Source of the DNA: Thermoplasmata archaeon
GTDB taxonomy: Archaea > Thermoplasmatota > Thermoplasmata > Methanomassiliicoccales > Methanomethylophilaceae
Assembly (NCBI GenBank): GCA_015063165.1
Contig: SUSZ01000006.1
Span: 31,542-95,541 of the forward strand
Length of the DNA stretch: 64,000 nucleotides
Direction of reading: 5' to 3'
The notes below the pieces were generated by a model. That model worked only from the letters and a program-made list of their open reading frames with translations. It did not search any database and was not told the origin of the DNA. The position numbers and the translations under genes were made by a program. This document shows positions 61,060 through 64,000 of this stretch, one piece after another. How positions within the stretch are numbered: the stretch's first letter is position 1; each line of letters opens with the position of its first letter.

Positions 61060-61743
61060 ATGGCAAAGAATGTGATTAAAGAGAGTCTGGCGGAGAAGAC
61101 CCGCATGTACATAGACGCTCATCCCAGCATCAAGGACTGCGTGTCCAAGGGGCTCATCAACTACTCGTCCCTGGCCCGCGTGATTATGAAAGATATTGAC
61201 GTCGACAACGAGGAGGCCGTGATGATCGCATGCCGCCGTTACGCGTCCAAGCTCTCTGTCACCACCGACCACGAGATGAGCATCCTGAGGATTCTCAAGG
61301 ACAGCAGGCTCGAGATGAGGACAAAGACCTGCATCGTCACTGCCAAGAACGACTGGTCCGTCCTCCACAAGATGGACAACCTGTTCAAGGACCTCTGGAA
61401 CGAGAACTCCATCATGCAGTGCGTCCAGTCCGCATCCGCGGTCACCATCATTGCCGACAAGATGCTCAAGGACAGGATCATGGACACCGTCGGAAGGTTC
61501 AACATCATCAAGGTGAGGGAGAACCTCGTCGAGATCGCTGTGAAATCTCCTGAGAAGATCGTTGACACCAGCGGAGTCATCGCCTACCTGATCACCAACC
61601 TCTCCGATGCCGGAATCAACATCGAGGAGACCGTGAGCTGCCACACCGACACCATCTTCATCGTCGGCGAGGACGACATGATCAACGCGTACTCCGTCCT
61701 CACGAAGTGCATCCAGTCCGCCGAAGAGACGGTAGGGGAATGA
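61060..61743 (+). CDS. ACT-domain protein of archaeal type
   Basis: A 227-residue protein. The N-terminal helical part (SLAEKTRMYIDAHPSIKDCVSKGLINYSSLARVIM) may be an HTH or dimerisation domain; the C-terminal half has ACT-like features (TSGVIAYLITNLSDAGINIEETVSCHTDTIFIVGEDD), suggesting small-molecule (amino-acid) sensing. The exact ligand is unknown. It follows an AT-rich promoter region and ends before a bidirectional hairpin. Confidence 0.75.
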   Translation: MAKNVIKESLAEKTRMYIDAHPSIKDCVSKGLINYSSLARVIMKDIDVDNEEAVMIACRRYASKLSVTTDHEMSILRILKDSRLEMRTKTCIVTAKNDWSVLHKMDNLFKDLWNENSIMQCVQSASAVTIIADKMLKDRIMDTVGRFNIIKVRENLVEIAVKSPEKIVDTSGVIAYLITNLSDAGINIEETVSCHTDTIFIVGEDDMINAYSVLTKCIQSAEETVGE

Positions 61744-61749
61744 GTTTTC

Positions 61750-61769
61750 CCGGGAGGGGCTCCTCCCGG
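61750..61769. terminator. Bidirectional hairpin CCGGGAGG-GGCT-CCTCCCGG
   Basis: A perfect eight-base stem lies in the 42-base gap between the convergent ACT-protein and DUF1846 genes. Confidence 0.65.
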
Positions 61770-61785
61770 TCTTCTTAATTCTAAT

Positions 61786-63276
61786 TCAGGCGCCGTGGAA
61801 GAGGCACTTCGTCTGGTATTCGGGCTCGCAGGAGATGTAGATCCCGAGCTTCTTGTACATCATCTCGTCTACCGAGGATATGACCAGGGACGAGTGGGCG
61901 TCGCACCCCCTGAGCTTGGGGAGAGCGGAGAACGCCTTCTCGGCGTTGGAGTCGGTGTTGGCCACGATGGACAGGGCCACGAGCATCTCGTCTATGTGGA
62001 GACGGGGGTTCTTGTTCCTGAGGTACTCGACCTTCAGCCTCTGCATGGACTTGATGACGTCCGGGGATATCAGAAGGATGGAGTCATCTATGCCGGCAGT
62101 CATCTTCAGGGCGTTCAGTATCATGGCGGAGGAGGCGGTGAGCAGAGCCGAGGCCCTCCCGGTCACGATCTTTCCGTCCGGAAGTTCCATGGCGACCATG
62201 GGCCTGGTCTCCTTGTCGGCCGCTTCCGATATGGTCTGCACGGATTTGCGGCACATGGGGGTGATGCCTGCGCGCTTCATGCAGAGCTCCATCTTGAAGA
62301 CGACGTTCTCGTCCGCCTTCCCTTCCCTGTGGTCCCTCAGAGCGGCGTAGTAGCGTCTGACGATCTCGTTCTCGGCAGCCTTGCTGACCGCGGCGTCATC
62401 CACGATGCAGTACCCTGCCATGTTCACTCCCATGTCAGTGGGGGACCTGTAAGGCGACTTCCCGGAGACTCCCTCGAGTATGGCGTTCAGGACGGGGAAG
62501 ATCTCCACGTCGCGGTTGTAGTTGACTGTGGTCTTGTTGTAGGCTTCCAGGTGGAACGGGTCGATCATGTTGTTGTCGCCGAGGTCGGCTGTCGCGGCTT
62601 CGTAGGCGATGTTGACAGGATGCTTGAGCGGTAGGTTCCAGATCGGGAAGGTCTCGAACTTGGCGTATCCGGCGGAGACCCCTCTCTTGTTCTCATGATA
62701 TATCTGAGAAAGGCAGACCGCCATCTTTCCGCTTCCGGGGCCGGGCGCGGTGACGACGACGAGAGGCTTCGTGGTCTTCACGTAGTCGTTCTTTCCGTAA
62801 CCCTCGTCGCTGGCGATGAGATCGATGTTGGTGGGGTAACCTGTTATCGGATAGTGCTTGTAGACTTTCAGGCCAAGGGTTTCCGCCTTCTTCTGGAGGT
62901 TGTCGGCAGCAGTCTGTCCAGTGTAGCGGGTGACGACAAGGCCGCAGACCCGGATCCCTCTGTTGTTGAACGAATCCACTAGTCTGAAAACCTCGAGATC
63001 GTACCCGATTCCGATATCCTTGCGGACCTTGTTCTTGACGATGTCTTCCGCGTTTATGACAACGATGGCTTCGGCGTCGGAACCGAACTGCATCAGCATG
63101 GAAATCTTGCTGTCCGGCTTGAATCCAGGAAGAACGCGAGATGCATGATAGTCGTCGAACAGTTTTCCGCCGAATTCGAGGTAGAGCTTTCCGCCGAACT
63201 GGGCTATGCGCTCCCTGATATGTTCCGATTGGGTCTTGAGATACTTCTCGTTATCGAACCCTGCAGCCTTTTCCAT
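61786..63276 (-). CDS. DUF1846 family protein
   Basis: A 496-residue protein of the DUF1846 family, known by FDNEKYLKTQSEHIRERI, GGKLYLEFGGKLFDDYHASRVLPGF and APGPGSGKMAVCLSQIYHE. Common in Firmicutes; the function is not established. The ATG at 63276 gives the usual start near EKAAGFDNEKYL; an in-frame ATG at 63297 is possible. The family distribution suggests transfer from gut bacteria. Confidence 0.9.
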   Translation of the reverse strand: MEKAAGFDNEKYLKTQSEHIRERIAQFGGKLYLEFGGKLFDDYHASRVLPGFKPDSKISMLMQFGSDAEAIVVINAEDIVKNKVRKDIGIGYDLEVFRLVDSFNNRGIRVCGLVVTRYTGQTAADNLQKKAETLGLKVYKHYPITGYPTNIDLIASDEGYGKNDYVKTTKPLVVVTAPGPGSGKMAVCLSQIYHENKRGVSAGYAKFETFPIWNLPLKHPVNIAYEAATADLGDNNMIDPFHLEAYNKTTVNYNRDVEIFPVLNAILEGVSGKSPYRSPTDMGVNMAGYCIVDDAAVSKAAENEIVRRYYAALRDHREGKADENVVFKMELCMKRAGITPMCRKSVQTISEAADKETRPMVAMELPDGKIVTGRASALLTASSAMILNALKMTAGIDDSILLISPDVIKSMQRLKVEYLRNKNPRLHIDEMLVALSIVANTDSNAEKAFSALPKLRGCDAHSSLVISSVDEMMYKKLGIYISCEPEYQTKCLFHGA

Positions 63277-63297
63277 GCGAGTCACGTACGTGCACAT

Positions 63298-63815
63298 TGG
63301 TTTTAATCGTTGCGTATGGAAGGTCTTGAATCAAGACATGTGAATCGAGAAAATGAACAACAACACGCAATTTAATTCAATAATTCGAAGTATAATTAGA
63401 CAAATGTTTTGAAAATTTTGATTTTCCAATACTATGGATAAGCGATGGAAAAATAATTGGAAAACGATCGTCAGGAGTCTTTTTTGTAAGATGGGGACGT
63501 CTCACGGAAAGGCCAGGGTTTATTGCTCTTTTCATATTATTATTATAATAAAGAATAAGGTAAAGGGGAGTGCGCATTACCGCTAAAAATTGAATTATTG
63601 AAATGTGGTATTTTTGCAACATTGCCTCCAATTGGGTGGCTTAAAACAGGTTGCAATTTTTCTAATATTTAAATGTTAATTTCATTATGTCAAAAGTGAT
63701 GTACTTTTTGGAGAAAATGGTGGGTTTGATAAGATCTTGTGGACTGTGGTTTGTTATCTGAAATAATTATATGGCCAGAAAAAAATACGAAATAGTAACC
63801 GTTATATACTAAAAC
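63298..63815. other. AT-rich intergenic region
   Basis: About 520 bases, much richer in A+T than the rest of the window. No convincing gene was found. TTTTCCAAT (63422-63430) and ATTGGAAAA (63456-63464) form a perfect nine-base inverted repeat. The region could hold promoters for the downstream structured segment, or have another role such as an origin; no ORB-type motif was recognised. Confidence 0.4.
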
Positions 63816-63819
63816 TATA

Positions 63820-64000
63820 TGTGGGGTTTTGTGGTTGTGTGACAACCGCGTGATTCAAGTCAGAATCAAGTCATGCACCCGGACAGAGGTCCTGTCCTGG
63901 GGAAGAGGCGTAGGGCTCCGTATTGGAGGATGAGGACGGATAAAGCCCGATGATCGCCGAACATACGAAACCTGGACGTGTGCTAGATCATACGCCAGCG
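63820..64000 (+). ncRNA. Candidate structured RNA (continues beyond the window)
   Basis: After a TTATATAC TATA-like box (63801-63808) the sequence becomes GC-rich and contains four consecutive perfect hairpins: GGTTGT-GTG-ACAACC (63833-63847), GATTC-N6-GAATC (63852-63867), GGACAG-N5-CTGTCC (63881-63897) and CTCC-N5-GGAG (63916-63928). No long open frame covers it. It does not match 16S, 23S, 5S, SRP or RNase P landmarks that I can recall, so its identity is open. It might also be a leader of a following gene. Confidence 0.4.

Noticed and set aside
63377..63631. Possible 84-residue minus-strand protein in the AT-rich gap
   Set aside because: Composition follows the local AT bias, with no start signal or recognisable domain.
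63820..64000. 5' end of a 16S or 23S rRNA gene, SRP RNA or RNase P RNA
   Set aside because: None of the conserved landmark sequences expected near the start of these RNAs is visible in the 180 bases available.
1..64000. CRISPR arrays, insertion sequences, prophage
   Set aside because: No regularly spaced repeats, transposase or phage structural genes were found. DUF5131 alone does not indicate a prophage.

Overview
The window looks like a chromosome segment of a host-associated methanogen of the order Methanomassiliicoccales (the Methanomethylophilus type). This is inferred from archaeal information genes (FEN-1, type IA topoisomerase with zinc ribbons, ribosomal L40e, archaeal SAM synthetase, archaeal-type IleRS), a methylcobamide:CoM methyltransferase, hydrogenase maturation genes (hypA, hypD), NikR, the two-subunit aconitase-X enzyme of the archaeal mevalonate route, TATA-box promoters, and several gene families typical of gut microbes (DUF3793, DUF1848, DUF1846). 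The base composition of coding DNA is moderately GC-rich. No rRNA, tRNA, CRISPR array or complete insertion sequence was recognised.

Layout. 1-1458: end of an Fe-S aldo/keto reductase, a YbaK deacylase, a small Cys-rich protein and a fluoride channel. 1496-11450: a metallophore or corrinoid uptake island, with an AraC-type regulator divergent from a triplicated substrate-binding protein, a FecCD permease, an ATPase and a YbtP/YbtQ-like pair of ABC half-transporters. 11548-13493: phosphomevalonate dehydratase, its small subunit fused to a Nudix domain. 13549-19618: acyltransferase, NhaC antiporter, IleRS. 19784-24365: rubredoxin-glutamate synthase, TcdA, TatD, DUF3793, SPFH protein. 24397-29937: DUF5131, FEN-1, Rpe, corrinoid methyltransferase, zinc protein, RNase Z and an HTH-CBS regulator. 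30020-37341: SAM synthetase, small regulators, L40e, enolase, NAPRTase, an unknown Cys-rich protein behind palindromes. 37350-44698: topoisomerase, NikR, Asn-synthase-like protein, ATP-grasp, FolC, endonuclease III. 44861-52550: HypA/HypD, repair, DUF1848, MntP, a zinc-ribbon helical protein, an isochorismatase, unknowns and an AraC remnant. 52695-59876: arginine biosynthesis (argGH divergent from argCJBD). 59937-64000: BASS/Acr3 transporter, ACT protein, DUF1846, then an AT-rich intergenic stretch leading to a GC-rich, hairpin-rich segment that may be an RNA gene.

The main observation is about UAG. In this order UAG is known to be read as pyrrolysine in methylamine methyltransferases. No confidently called gene whose stop I checked here ends in TAG. 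Yet three non-methyltransferase genes carry in-frame TAG inside what otherwise reads as one intact protein: the AraC regulator (codons 155 and 178), the HTH-CBS regulator (codon 26, inside the HTH) and a zinc-ribbon/helical-repeat protein (codon 30). Either these are nonsense-broken genes, or they are read through with pyrrolysine. In the second case production of full-length regulators would depend on pyrrolysine supply, hence on methylamine metabolism. That reading is inference and is testable.
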